Below are positions 46,769 through 56,264 of a DNA stretch of 64,000 bases, in pieces. The notes under the pieces are model-generated. The model made no database searches. It worked only from the letters and a program-made list of their open reading frames with translations, and had not been told where the DNA came from. The position numbers were made by a program, and so were the translations under genes. This DNA comes from a candidate division KSB1 bacterium (lineage in GTDB: Bacteria; Zhuqueibacterota; Zhuqueibacteria; Thermofontimicrobiales; Thermofontimicrobiaceae). Location: positions 68,435 through 132,434 of the forward strand of contig JAPDPQ010000001.1 of NCBI GenBank assembly GCA_034506395.1, written 5' to 3'. Positions within the stretch are counted from its first letter, which is position 1. The number at the start of each line of letters is the position of its first letter.

Positions 46769-47180
46769 AAATCACCTTGCTTATTTATTTCACAATTTCT
46801 ACCGTGACTCTTCAGTCATAATTGTTTTATGGTTTCCAGCCAATTTGAGCGTCAATATAATATAAAAAATCGAGATTTTCAAGCAGATAATTGACCACTC
46901 TTTCAGCGTTCTTCTTTCTCCCAGCTTGTTCGATTTGGTTTCTGAAAGCAAGCCAGATGGAATTTAAGATGAAAATGATGACCAGAATTTTGTGAATGAC
47001 CCGTTTTGAAAAATGACAGGTCGCATCGACGAGGTATTTTTTCAAGGCGCTGGTCGCTGTTAATAATGGTGATTTTATTTGAGCCCATCATCATTCTTTG
47101 CGATCCATTTCAAAAAGCAACTTTTGTGATTGACCCCCGTATAACGATCCGAATTAATCAACCATAAGGAGAATTCATCC
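46769..47180. other. Divergent intergenic region
   Basis: About 410 bases between dtd (minus) and the DUF4097 gene (plus). A 72-codon minus frame at 46827-47045 starts with TTG, lacks a ribosome binding site and is not accepted. TTGACC at 47130 is a possible -35 for the plus gene but its -10 is poor. Confidence 0.35.
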
Positions 47181-48194
47181 ATGAAACCATCGACTTATAT
47201 CTTAATCATTGCCATCGGGATCCTTACGACAGTCATCTGGATCACCTCTAGGAAATGCATGGCCAAAGATATTGAGGAAACAGTAACCAAGGACTTTACT
47301 GTCAAGCGGGGCCAATTATTTTCTCTTAGAGCAGATCTAGGATCAGTAGAAATCACAAGTTGGTCACAGAACGAATTGAAAGTGACAGTGACAAAGCGCG
47401 CTGATACAAACAGCAAGAACCGGGCAAAGGATATTTTCGAGAATTTAGAGCTGAGTTTTGATCAGGACGATGTGGGGGTCCGCGTTGTAGTGCGTTATCA
47501 TGGCCCTAAGGTTTGGTGGGGTGACAGCCGCCGGCTCAGGTTACACTTTGAGGTCACCGTGCCTCGGGAGTTCAATCTGGACGTTCAAACTGGCGGCGGA
47601 AGCATTCAGGTCACTGATCTGAATGGAAAAATCGAGCTTCTCACCTCTGGGGGACCCATTATGGCAGGCAAAATCAACGGTTCGGTCCGAGCGAAAACCT
47701 CTGGCGGAAGTATAAAAATCGAACAGGCTCAGGGCCCGGTTCTCGCGAACACTTCCGGGGGCAGCATTGCTATCGGCAAGGTGACTGGATCGGTAGAAGC
47801 AAGAACTTCAGGAGGGAGTATTAGCTTGGAAGAAGTGACTGGGAGCGCCGAGGCACATACCTCAGGCGGAAGCTTAAATCTGAAAAGATTGAGCGGCAGT
47901 GCGACGGCCAGCACTTCAGGCGGCGGTATCCATGCGGAGTTCGTAGGAACAATCGATCGAGATTGCTCTCTCAGAACCTCTGGTGGAAGCATTCGTGTGT
48001 TCCTGCCGGCAAATATCTCTATCGACTTGGATGCCCATACTTCAGGCGGCCGGGTTGAATCTGATTTGCCAATCACGGTTCAGGGAGTGATCAAAAATAA
48101 TTCGATTAAAGGCAAAATCAACAACGGTGGACCATTAATGACGCTGCGCACCTCGGGAGGAAACATCTCTGTCAAAGCTTTGGAACCCAAATAG
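47181..48194 (+). CDS. DUF4097-type beta-repeat protein
   Basis: Exported or membrane-anchored protein of 337 residues with an N-terminal hydrophobic segment (about 5-22). The second half is a right-handed beta-helix-like repeat: the motif TSGG (mostly TSGGSI) occurs nine times at intervals of about 17-20 residues, as in DUF4097 'putative adhesin' proteins. AAGGAGA precedes the ATG and a strong terminator follows. Some DUF4097 proteins sit with anti-sigma factors or PspC, but none is here. The true role is unknown; adhesion is only the family label. Confidence 0.88.
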   Translation: MKPSTYILIIAIGILTTVIWITSRKCMAKDIEETVTKDFTVKRGQLFSLRADLGSVEITSWSQNELKVTVTKRADTNSKNRAKDIFENLELSFDQDDVGVRVVVRYHGPKVWWGDSRRLRLHFEVTVPREFNLDVQTGGGSIQVTDLNGKIELLTSGGPIMAGKINGSVRAKTSGGSIKIEQAQGPVLANTSGGSIAIGKVTGSVEARTSGGSISLEEVTGSAEAHTSGGSLNLKRLSGSATASTSGGGIHAEFVGTIDRDCSLRTSGGSIRVFLPANISIDLDAHTSGGRVESDLPITVQGVIKNNSIKGKINNGGPLMTLRTSGGNISVKALEPK

Positions 48195-48218
48195 CTCTCA
48201 TTTAACTCCTCCTTCCGT

Positions 48219-48258
48219 CAACCTGGCCAACACCATTTTGGCCAGGTTGTTTTCTTTT
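48219..48258 (+). terminator. Rho-independent terminator
   Basis: CAACCTGGCCAA (48219-48230) and TTGGCCAGGTTG (48238-48249) pair perfectly over 12 bases with a 7-nt loop, followed by TTTTCTTTT. It ends the DUF4097 transcript. Confidence 0.9.
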
Positions 48259-48390
48259 ACAGCCCTGCAAACCCTGTTATTTTGAACCAAAGGCATTAGA
48301 ATGGTCAATCCTAATTTCAAAAAGGGTGCATCGTTTCCCACCGATCAGATAGCTTTCATCGGCTTTATTCTTTATGAAGAGGTGCTTATG

Positions 48391-50724
48391 TTATTTCAAA
48401 ATAAAAAATCGATGCGTTACCAGCCGCTCATTCCCGCTGTTATCCTCTGCTCGAACTGAAATGGTATGTTCACCAAATCGTAAAGGCTCATCCGGCTCAT
48501 ACTTCACTGTATGTTCGTCAGGATCATACTCCGAAATCACCAGTTCGCCATCCAATCGCATCACAATAGACCGCTCATTAGCGATCCCAGACAGTGTATC
48601 ATAAACTCGGGCAAGAAATTTTGGAATCCGATCCCGCAATTGCGCTTGATTTAGCGGTTGCATGATTTCAACGTAAGGTGGGACGGCATCACGAATAACA
48701 GTCACATTGCCCAAATTGGAAAGTGTGCCGCTGACGGTGGTTTGACTTCTATCGAGCTTATTGCCGCGAAACTTGGGCTTGTTTTGCTCGATTTGATAGA
48801 CACCGAGTTTCTCTGGAGATGGATCATCAACCGGGTATTTCATGATCACAATACCGCCTTTTTGGAGTGGAACATCTTGTGGGAATAATTGATAGCTGGG
48901 AGTAACGATCTCGTAAGCCGAATCCAAAGGCGTTCGCCACTCTTCGATACGAAGAAACAGGTTATCATACACTGAGCCAGATCCGAAAACCAGCCGACAA
49001 AGCCCATCGTTGGATCGAATAGCGCCACCTCGTTCTGGCGTAACCGTTCGAATATCGATCTGTTCAGAATAGCTCAATTCTCGCTGCCCTAGATCCATCG
49101 CGCTCGCCTCGACCGATATTATGCCATCTTTCCTGGGAAGCAACTGGTAAACGCCGAACCATTCATTGAATCGAACTGGCCAAAGCGGAACCGACGTCCC
49201 CGACATACCCACCTGCTGAACGATCAGTTCAGGGACTGAATCGAGCCATCCATTGGTCGTTAGACGAAAACGAATGTAATCATCATAAAAATCCTTTTCA
49301 AGCTTTAACTCGGTGGCAGAAGATATGGTCTGACTGGAATCCCGAACGATGTAGTAGAGCGGAAGCGACTCGATCCCTTCGGAATTGATCGAGTTGATTT
49401 TTATCACGGCTTCCGGCCGAATAGAAGACAGCAGATATTGATTGTTTTGACCAGTTGCTAAAGCTGGTTCTGTTTGAACTTTTGACGGGTTAACTTTTTG
49501 CCAAGAGATGCCGCGATCTCGAGAGACATAGAACGAGGCTGTTTGAACTGGATTGCCATCTTGATCCTTCAGATCTGTTACCAAAAGCTGGTCAGGGGGC
49601 TGCCAGGAAAAATCCGCCGCAAGCGCCTGCTGAACGGATACAACAAAATTTCCAGATAGGACCGAGACATTGCCAAAGAAATCAGCGATTTCGATCGTGA
49701 ACTGATGGAGCCCTGCGGCCAAACAATTCGGATCAGATGGATTGAGCGACATTGTTGGTTCGCACTGGAGCACGCCGGCTTCGTTGCCCGATGGCTCATA
49801 AAATGGAAGTCGATTATGGGGATCGCGATACAATTTCTGGAACTGTCCCTTCCCCCGCCGGAGCAAACGGTAATCTCGATCGAGATCGATCATATTGCTG
49901 ACGCTATAAGAAAATTTGTCGTAACTTGCAGAAAAGCGGAGTAGGCCGTCCAAATAGAAACTCAGTTTATAAACCGCGAATTTATGATCAACGCCATCGG
50001 CTTGATCGAAACATTCCACGGCCAGCCCAATTTTGCCCGAGACAAATGGGGCACTAGGGAGCTTATAGTGCCGGGGATCAATCATCACTGGCTTTTCAAT
50101 CCAAGGTACGGCGTCGCCATTGACCCGAGAACGAGAGTCTAACGGCGTGAAACTGATGGCCGTTATGGTCGGCGCAATATTGTCTGAAATGCGATAGCCA
50201 CGTAAGAACGGATTGATCGGATTGTTGTTCCCATCGCGAAGTTCGAAATGCAGATGCGGACTGCCAATACCAGTGGCTCCGGTATAACCAATCACTTCCC
50301 CGCGTCGCACCCGAAACTGCTGATTATCCAGTTGTATATCGAAGCGATAGGCCATCCGACTGCGCTGTTGCTGCTTCATAAACTGATGCAGCACAGGGTT
50401 GAACCCATCCAGATGCGCATAAACCACGATATCGCCAGCGTCCAGTTTTTGATACAGCACCTTGCCATAACCATAGGGCGAAACAGCCATGCGCATAATG
50501 TAGCCATCATCAATAGCAAAAACTTTATAACCAATTTTGCCCCACGTTTTGATATCAATTCCAGCATGAAGATGGCCAGGACGGTATTCGGCGAACGATG
50601 AGGTCAAAAAATGGCTGGCATCGGTGGGCCAAAGATATTGTTGGGCTGGGCTCACTCCTGTCCAGCTTATAAAGAGCAAAAACAAAATAAACTTTTCTCT
50701 CATTGGAACGTTATTCACTTTCAT
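48391..50724 (-). CDS. M23 (LytM-type) peptidase with beta-rich C-terminal domains
   Basis: Exported protein of about 777 residues. The signal peptide follows MREKFILFLLF; ATG 50703 would start exactly there and is an alternative to 50724. The M23 metallopeptidase domain lies at about 35-185: zinc ligands are expected in HLHAGIDIKT and SPHLHFELRDG, with VYAHLDGF between. All ligand positions are kept, so it should cut peptidoglycan crosslinks or act as an activator. The remaining ~550 residues are beta-sandwich-like, ending in an Ig-like domain (VRAEDNSGNERLVTHRFFIL). It starts about 30 bases after the glycosyltransferase gene, suggesting a shared transcript. Confidence 0.9.
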   Translation of the reverse strand: MKVNNVPMREKFILFLLFISWTGVSPAQQYLWPTDASHFLTSSFAEYRPGHLHAGIDIKTWGKIGYKVFAIDDGYIMRMAVSPYGYGKVLYQKLDAGDIVVYAHLDGFNPVLHQFMKQQQRSRMAYRFDIQLDNQQFRVRRGEVIGYTGATGIGSPHLHFELRDGNNNPINPFLRGYRISDNIAPTITAISFTPLDSRSRVNGDAVPWIEKPVMIDPRHYKLPSAPFVSGKIGLAVECFDQADGVDHKFAVYKLSFYLDGLLRFSASYDKFSYSVSNMIDLDRDYRLLRRGKGQFQKLYRDPHNRLPFYEPSGNEAGVLQCEPTMSLNPSDPNCLAAGLHQFTIEIADFFGNVSVLSGNFVVSVQQALAADFSWQPPDQLLVTDLKDQDGNPVQTASFYVSRDRGISWQKVNPSKVQTEPALATGQNNQYLLSSIRPEAVIKINSINSEGIESLPLYYIVRDSSQTISSATELKLEKDFYDDYIRFRLTTNGWLDSVPELIVQQVGMSGTSVPLWPVRFNEWFGVYQLLPRKDGIISVEASAMDLGQRELSYSEQIDIRTVTPERGGAIRSNDGLCRLVFGSGSVYDNLFLRIEEWRTPLDSAYEIVTPSYQLFPQDVPLQKGGIVIMKYPVDDPSPEKLGVYQIEQNKPKFRGNKLDRSQTTVSGTLSNLGNVTVIRDAVPPYVEIMQPLNQAQLRDRIPKFLARVYDTLSGIANERSIVMRLDGELVISEYDPDEHTVKYEPDEPLRFGEHTISVRAEDNSGNERLVTHRFFILK

Positions 50725-50754
50725 CAAAAATATGTAGCAGATTTTTTCGGTTAT

Positions 50755-52056
50755 TCAGCGGTACAAATCAGAGAAGATTTGCGCCAGCCGATCAGTGAGG
50801 TTGCGGCGATCAAATTGTGGCAATGAAACCGCTGGCGCAATTTCCAAGCTGTTTCTCCGCCAGCGATCCACATATTCCAGGATCGCTTGCTGGATCGCAG
50901 AGATATCATCTGGGTGAACAACCGTGCCTCGATGCAGTGATCGGATCATGTTGGCAACTTCCCCCTCCGAAGAAATTAGCAAGATCGGCTTCCCAGACGC
51001 AAGGTATTCAAATAGCTTGCCGGTAATTATTTCTTCTTTTGTCCGTTTGATGATAGTTAACAACAAAAGATGGGATTGCATTATTGCTGTCAGTGCCTCC
51101 CGATGGGGTAGATACCGAGCCGACGTAACAATATGATCCAGTCCAAGCGTACGCGTTAGCTGTGTGAGTCGACCGAACAGATCGGTTCCAAAAAACTGGA
51201 TTTTGATCTGATCATGAAGCTCAGGAGATTGAGAAAGAGCGAACTTCACAGCGCGCAGAAACGGTTCTGGATCGCTGACACGGCTAATAGACCCGGAATG
51301 ACAGATGGTAAAGCGCTCGTTGAGCCGCATCTGTTCCAGCCCGACAAAATCTTCTCGATCATAGCCGTTCATGATGGTTACAAACCTGGCCTTCGATGAA
51401 TAGCCTGCTTTGAGTCGCAAGCTGTTTGTCAGATGATCGCACATGCCAATGATCCGATCGGCCGATCTCAACACCCACTTTTCCATCAAGCGGTTAATAA
51501 ATCGATGCAGCCAAGTTGGGCATGGTTGGCTTTCTCCGCCAGTCCAATCATCCCGAAAATCGGCTAGCCACGGTAAGCCAGTGATCATCTTTAGGATCAA
51601 GCCCCCAAGATGGGCGGAATGAGGCGGCGAGGTGGTAAAAATAACCGCTATTTTTTTCGTTCGAATGAGATGGAAGGCTGTTTTGACCGCAAACGGCAAC
51701 CAAAGAATTTTACTATCGGGGATAAATATCCAACTCCCGATGGTTCGATTCAGCCAGTTCAAAAAGCGCGATTTTTTCGGAGCCGAACTGGATGAAGTCA
51801 CCTCTGGCTTCGATCCCTTCCTCCCAATTCGCGCCATCACTCTCAGCGGATCCCAAGATTCAGTGCGGAAAATTTGTCGGTCATGCACTTCCTGAAGCAA
51901 GCTCGGATCATGGGCATAATAATGGACGTCTTTCACGGTCACCACCCATGGCTCCCAGCCGAACTCGGGAAGATACTTCACAAATTTGGCGGCGCGCTGC
52001 GTCCCCCCCATCCCCATTGGCGGGAAATAATAGCTGAGAAAAAGAACCTTGTTCAC
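50755..52056 (-). CDS. Glycosyltransferase, GT4-like
   Basis: Glycosyltransferase of 433 residues with a GT-B fold. The N-terminus VLFLSYYFPPMGMGGTQRAA is the usual acceptor-domain start. The C-terminal domain has ICHSGSISRVSDPEPFLRA and the nucleotide-sugar site KLFEYLASGKPILLISSEGE. It probably transfers a sugar to an envelope or exopolysaccharide acceptor. It lies downstream of an RmlA-type nucleotidyltransferase gene and upstream of an M23 peptidase, consistent with surface polysaccharide work. The start is GTG with no strong ribosome binding site. Confidence 0.9.
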   Translation of the reverse strand: MNKVLFLSYYFPPMGMGGTQRAAKFVKYLPEFGWEPWVVTVKDVHYYAHDPSLLQEVHDRQIFRTESWDPLRVMARIGRKGSKPEVTSSSSAPKKSRFLNWLNRTIGSWIFIPDSKILWLPFAVKTAFHLIRTKKIAVIFTTSPPHSAHLGGLILKMITGLPWLADFRDDWTGGESQPCPTWLHRFINRLMEKWVLRSADRIIGMCDHLTNSLRLKAGYSSKARFVTIMNGYDREDFVGLEQMRLNERFTICHSGSISRVSDPEPFLRAVKFALSQSPELHDQIKIQFFGTDLFGRLTQLTRTLGLDHIVTSARYLPHREALTAIMQSHLLLLTIIKRTKEEIITGKLFEYLASGKPILLISSEGEVANMIRSLHRGTVVHPDDISAIQQAILEYVDRWRRNSLEIAPAVSLPQFDRRNLTDRLAQIFSDLYR

Positions 52057-52200
52057 TCGAGCGAATCGGTTAATGGATTTAATATATAGCTGCTTCGTTC
52101 AATCTTAACCCGCTAAATGTGGAAATAATATCCTTGATTTTCTCAATCGAGGTTTGCGTTCGATTGAGATAAGCCCTGCGTATATCACGAGCAAGATCAA

Positions 52201-53265
52201 TTAGACCAGTTCCACTCGGCTTTGATCGCCGATGATGAACCGATGAGCTGCTGGCTTTGGGGATGACTTGGTGAGCTGCACATCACTCCCCAACAGGCTG
52301 CTTTCAATGCGAACACCGATATCAAGGATCTGACAGTCGTTCAAAATAATGCTGAATTCGATTTCACTATTTCGAATATAGCAATTGTTATAAATTGAAG
52401 TGAAAGGTCCAATGTAACTGTTTTCAATGACACTGTTTTGTCCGATGATTACTGGGCCGCGGATGTGGCTATTTTTAACTCGAGCATTCTTTTCAATAAT
52501 CACATTCCCCGTGGTGTAAGAAGCTTTATCGACCTCGCCCTCAACGCGCGGTTGCAAATGTTCCAGCACCAACCGATTGGCTTCGAGCAGGTCAATCGGC
52601 TTTCCAGTGTCTTTCCACCAGCCAGTAATCTCTGAGAAACCGATCCGGTAGCCATGATCGATCAAATATTGATGGGCATCAGAAATTTCCAGTTCCCCTC
52701 GCTGACTGGGCTTAATGCTGTTCACGGCTTCAAAAATATGATGATCGTAAATATAGATGCCGGCAACAGCGAATTCGCTTTTTGGAACCTTAGGCTTTTC
52801 CTCGATAGACACAATCCGATTACCCCTGATCTCTGGCACGCCAAAGCGCTCTGGATCTTTCACGCGCGACAAGGTTAAGAAACAATTGACGTGATCCCTT
52901 TCGAACTCTTGGACGAAACGACGGACACCGCCGACCACCATGTTATCGCCTAAGTAGAAAATAAATGGTTCTTTTCCGATGAAGTCCTCGGAAATTTTTA
53001 CAACATGCGCCAGGCCCAGTGGTGCCTCCTGTGGGATATAAGTAATATGAACCCCCCATCGTTGGCCATCTCCGATGGCATCCTGGACTTCAGTCGAATC
53101 TGCATTGGTGACAATACCAATTTCAGTAATCCCTGCTTCGGCGACAGTTTCGATCGCATAATGGAGAATCGGTTTGTTGGCTATTGGGATGAGATGCTTG
53201 TTCTGGGTGTGTGTTAAGGGCCGTAGCCGCGTCCCTTTTCCGCCACTGGTGATCAGCGCTTTCAT
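52201..53265 (-). CDS. Glucose-1-phosphate thymidylyltransferase, long form
   Basis: Makes dTDP-glucose (or a related nucleotide sugar) from sugar-1-phosphate. GGKGTRLRPLTHTQNKHLIP at the N-terminus is the nucleotide-binding signature. PIANKPILHYAIE, YIPQEAPLGLAH and YLGDNMV follow. At 354 residues it is the long form, with a C-terminal left-handed beta-helix made of hexapeptide-like repeats (IRGPVIIGQNSVIENSYIGP). Long forms are used in deoxysugar and antibiotic-sugar pathways as well as for envelope sugars; no rmlBCD is in the window. GGAAGG precedes the ATG. Confidence 0.92.
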   Translation of the reverse strand: MKALITSGGKGTRLRPLTHTQNKHLIPIANKPILHYAIETVAEAGITEIGIVTNADSTEVQDAIGDGQRWGVHITYIPQEAPLGLAHVVKISEDFIGKEPFIFYLGDNMVVGGVRRFVQEFERDHVNCFLTLSRVKDPERFGVPEIRGNRIVSIEEKPKVPKSEFAVAGIYIYDHHIFEAVNSIKPSQRGELEISDAHQYLIDHGYRIGFSEITGWWKDTGKPIDLLEANRLVLEHLQPRVEGEVDKASYTTGNVIIEKNARVKNSHIRGPVIIGQNSVIENSYIGPFTSIYNNCYIRNSEIEFSIILNDCQILDIGVRIESSLLGSDVQLTKSSPKPAAHRFIIGDQSRVELV

Positions 53266-53606
53266 TCGTATTTGCCTTCCCTTGTTGGTCTCTCAATGCT
53301 GTTGACAAATTTATTATGCTAGGCAGAGCGGAAGAATTTCGCCCCGCGATTCGCGGCGCTTTTCCGCCTTCAGATCAAATTCCTCTCTTTGGTGGATCAA
53401 TTGTAGCATTTATTATAAAAAATTTCCCGCAAAAATGCAATGACTATTTTCTTCCTGTCTAATTAAACTTCTGCAAACTTGAAATTCTATTCTCGCCCAA
53501 GCGATCAATAGCAGATTGATGAATTTTTGCTTCTCACGGAATCATTCCTTAGTGACCAGAATCCTCAGTTCGCTCTTGAATAAGGGGGCTCCCATTTAGC
53601 AAGATT
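53266..53606. other. Intergenic region, no gene recognised
   Basis: About 340 bases between two minus-strand genes. AT-rich in the middle; no clear promoter, terminator or RNA. Confidence 0.35.
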
Positions 53607-54611
53607 CTATTCTCGAATTAATCTGGAGATATTCCCATACCCCATTAGCCTCAATTTATCGGCTTCCTTATTGAGAAAATTGACGATGATATCCCCTCGT
53701 ACTCCAAATGTGACGCCGTAATTGATGAGCTTAAGTTCCTTCAAATACACTTCATCTGTATACGGTGCGAACCTAAAATTCTCCAAATTTTGCAGCGAAT
53801 CGGATGGGCCCAGCGTCATTTCAGAATCGTAAGCAGTGGCAGTGGCCATTCCCGCATAATAATATTCCCCTGTTTGGTCATCAAATGCAAAGATGATGCC
53901 CCCAGAGAAACCGCGATTAAATGCAGCGTCGATCAAAAATTTTTCTTTATACTTTGTTGGACTCACAAGTCCCCTTGTGACCATCAGATAGCCTTTGGGG
54001 AATCCCATAAGATATACTTCCTGTCCCAGCTTCAGATTGAGCTTGCGACGAAAACCGCCTTGAAACGGCAGTTCGGACAACGTATTGGGAATCCCCTCGG
54101 TTTCAATCAATGCGATGTCATTGCTTTCATCTTTCAAAATAATCCTCGCCTGGCTAATCGCCCCATTTTTATGGGTGACATAAATTGTTTGACCGAATTT
54201 CTTAGCTAATGACTGTAAGTAGCGTGTTGTCTTTTTCTCCTGATCCAAATAAAAGGTCTTAAGCGTATCCGCAAAATCAAATAAATGAAAACAAGTCAGC
54301 ACGAGGACTCGATTGGAAGATTGACACAGGAGCAGCCCAGTTCCAGCCACGGAATTAGTGGTATATCGTTTTAAAACCAATAGCGACTGTTGTGGAACAG
54401 CAGGACCTTTGAAATCGGCTGGCGGATTGTAATAATAGTTTTCATAAAAAGCTGAACAAGTGATCTTCACAATCGATCGCTCCAGTTCTTCAAATGTTTT
54501 GAGCTTGGATCTTTCAAACTGGACGTTAGGAGCGTTGCTATGATGATTGACCCCTGCACAGGAAGTAAAATATCCGATGATTAGAGTTATCAATACGAGA
54601 TGGTTTTTCAT
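53607..54611 (-). CDS. Trypsin-like serine peptidase lipoprotein
   Basis: Lipoprotein of 334 residues; the signal peptide ends in YFTSC (Cys18). A chymotrypsin-like domain shows the His in VLTCFHLFDF, the Asp in DESNDIALIE and the Ser in AFNRGFSGG, where the more usual Asn before Ser is Phe. All three catalytic residues seem present, so it may be active in the periplasm, perhaps in quality control. No PDZ domain is visible. The C-terminal ~60 residues (VTFGVRGDIIVNFLNKEADK) are like the tail in other bacterial trypsin-like proteins. It is isolated by long gaps. Confidence 0.85.
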   Translation of the reverse strand: MKNHLVLITLIIGYFTSCAGVNHHSNAPNVQFERSKLKTFEELERSIVKITCSAFYENYYYNPPADFKGPAVPQQSLLVLKRYTTNSVAGTGLLLCQSSNRVLVLTCFHLFDFADTLKTFYLDQEKKTTRYLQSLAKKFGQTIYVTHKNGAISQARIILKDESNDIALIETEGIPNTLSELPFQGGFRRKLNLKLGQEVYLMGFPKGYLMVTRGLVSPTKYKEKFLIDAAFNRGFSGGIIFAFDDQTGEYYYAGMATATAYDSEMTLGPSDSLQNLENFRFAPYTDEVYLKELKLINYGVTFGVRGDIIVNFLNKEADKLRLMGYGNISRLIRE

Positions 54612-54997
54612 ATTTGTTCCTCAGGAGGCATAAATGATAAACCTGCCTCGCCAAAATTCGAGCACAGCAGGTGCGAAGGCATTAGAGCTTTCCAATTTAT
54701 ATTTATTCGAATCATTTCCTTGTCGATTGCATGGACAATAGTTAGACTCCAGTGATCAAAAGTTGTTTCAGACCTTGGTGATCGCGATCCTTTATTGACA
54801 ACGCGTGGTTGATCATAATTTTCGACAAGAAACTAGAGCAGTTCATTGAGCAGATTTAGATTACGCCGTTTTAAGAACGGATTCTCCAAACCATCCTCTC
54901 CTGGCGGACATTGCTGAGATCAGATCAAATGGTCGACGAAAATGATGTAGACTCTTTTAATTTTTAGTCTTGAAAAATCGCTTGCTAGCCTTCTATC
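54612..54997. other. Intergenic region, no gene recognised
   Basis: About 385 bases between two minus-strand genes. Nothing supported. Confidence 0.35.
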
Positions 54998-56023
54998 TTA
55001 TCTCCTACCAATGGATCGACGTTGCCGTGTCGAATCTGAGAGGCTATCAATGAGAAATTGATATCGTTTCAATAGCATCGAATCGAGGAGGAAAAGAGAA
55101 CTCGATAATGAATCGAGCGCTTGTAACGATTCCAACGACTTCAGTGCTTTTAGTTGTTCCAGAGACTGCAATGCTTCAATGAATCGAGGGTCGCTCAACG
55201 ATTTTAGCGCTTCAAGCTCCTTTAATTGTTTCAGGTTCTCCAATTCTTTCAACTGTTGGAGTGACTCCAATTCTTTTCGCATCTGCTCAAAGTCTTGTAT
55301 GATTTTCTGGTGCACGTCCCTCTGCCAAATTATGATGCGCTGTTTCTCCAGCTCTCGAATTCGTTTGTGCAATTCGCGAAATTCCCGTTGCTCTAACTGA
55401 TGCTTTCCAGTGCTATCGATGGCGATCCGCAAGCCATCATGAGCATGAAACTGAAATTGAAATTGCGGCATCTCACCAGGATGGCGATGTTTTCTTATTG
55501 CTCTTCGATATTCTTCATTGAACTGGTTGGCCGATCGAATCCGCTCTCCGATGATACGCCATTGATCGGAAGGAATGGCGGATTTTAGCTGAGATTGAGG
55601 CTTTCTAATTGTATCAGAGGTTAGTGACTGCTGGGATTTTAACGGTTCAATGTGCTCTGGCAAAACTTGATCAAGATCAAGTGGACCTGCCAAGGAGAGC
55701 TGAATGATCGCTTCCATTTCTTTAGGCGAAATAACGGTATCGAGGTTACTGAGATTTAGTATGGTAGCAGCAACCGATTCAACTTTTTCAGGTGCGACCT
55801 CTTTATTTTTCGCGCGTCTCACAAAATCACCATACAGCGAAGCGACCGATCGAGTATCTGATGTATCAGGCATCATAGCCAATAACTTTTTTCCGAGCAA
55901 GTTCAAAGAGTACTCGAGCACATCTTGTTTAGAACGGCTATCGGCAAAAAACACCCAGTAAAGTACGGCCGTCAACGCAACGGTGATCAACACAAAAGCA
56001 ATTTTTCTAAATGCCTTGCTCAT
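54998..56023 (-). CDS. Membrane-anchored coiled-coil protein
   Basis: Protein of 341 residues from the ATG at 56023, which has GGAGG eight bases upstream (the frame also opens from a TTG at 56038). One membrane segment lies at about 7-25. The rest is polar, with a long helical C-terminal half in which Leu/Lys/Glu repeats (ELESLQQLKELENLKQLKEL and QSLEQLKALKSLESLQALDS) form a strong coiled coil. I recognise no family. In layout it resembles proteins that follow zf-HC2 anti-sigma genes, but no such gene is present. It may be a structural or signalling membrane protein. Confidence 0.75.
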   Translation of the reverse strand: MSKAFRKIAFVLITVALTAVLYWVFFADSRSKQDVLEYSLNLLGKKLLAMMPDTSDTRSVASLYGDFVRRAKNKEVAPEKVESVAATILNLSNLDTVISPKEMEAIIQLSLAGPLDLDQVLPEHIEPLKSQQSLTSDTIRKPQSQLKSAIPSDQWRIIGERIRSANQFNEEYRRAIRKHRHPGEMPQFQFQFHAHDGLRIAIDSTGKHQLEQREFRELHKRIRELEKQRIIIWQRDVHQKIIQDFEQMRKELESLQQLKELENLKQLKELEALKSLSDPRFIEALQSLEQLKALKSLESLQALDSLSSSLFLLDSMLLKRYQFLIDSLSDSTRQRRSIGRR

Positions 56024-56264
56024 GATATTAGCCTCCAATTAGCTATTGGGGTTTAATAATTAGACGCTTCCTTTTCCCAAAAATTTCTGTCATCTTTAAA
56101 TTTTCTGCCTTGGTTGCGAGCACATCGAAGGAACTACTCATTTTCATAAACCATTATGGCAGCGCCACGTTCCCCAAATATTGCAAAAGTCATCGAACAA
56201 GATCAATTTGACACCACCTCGCCGTAACGCTTGTTGGACAACTTAGACTGAAATCATGCGATTA

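Noticed and set aside
46827..47045. 72-codon minus-strand frame with a hydrophobic stretch
   Set aside because: Starts with TTG, has no ribosome binding site and no downstream signals.
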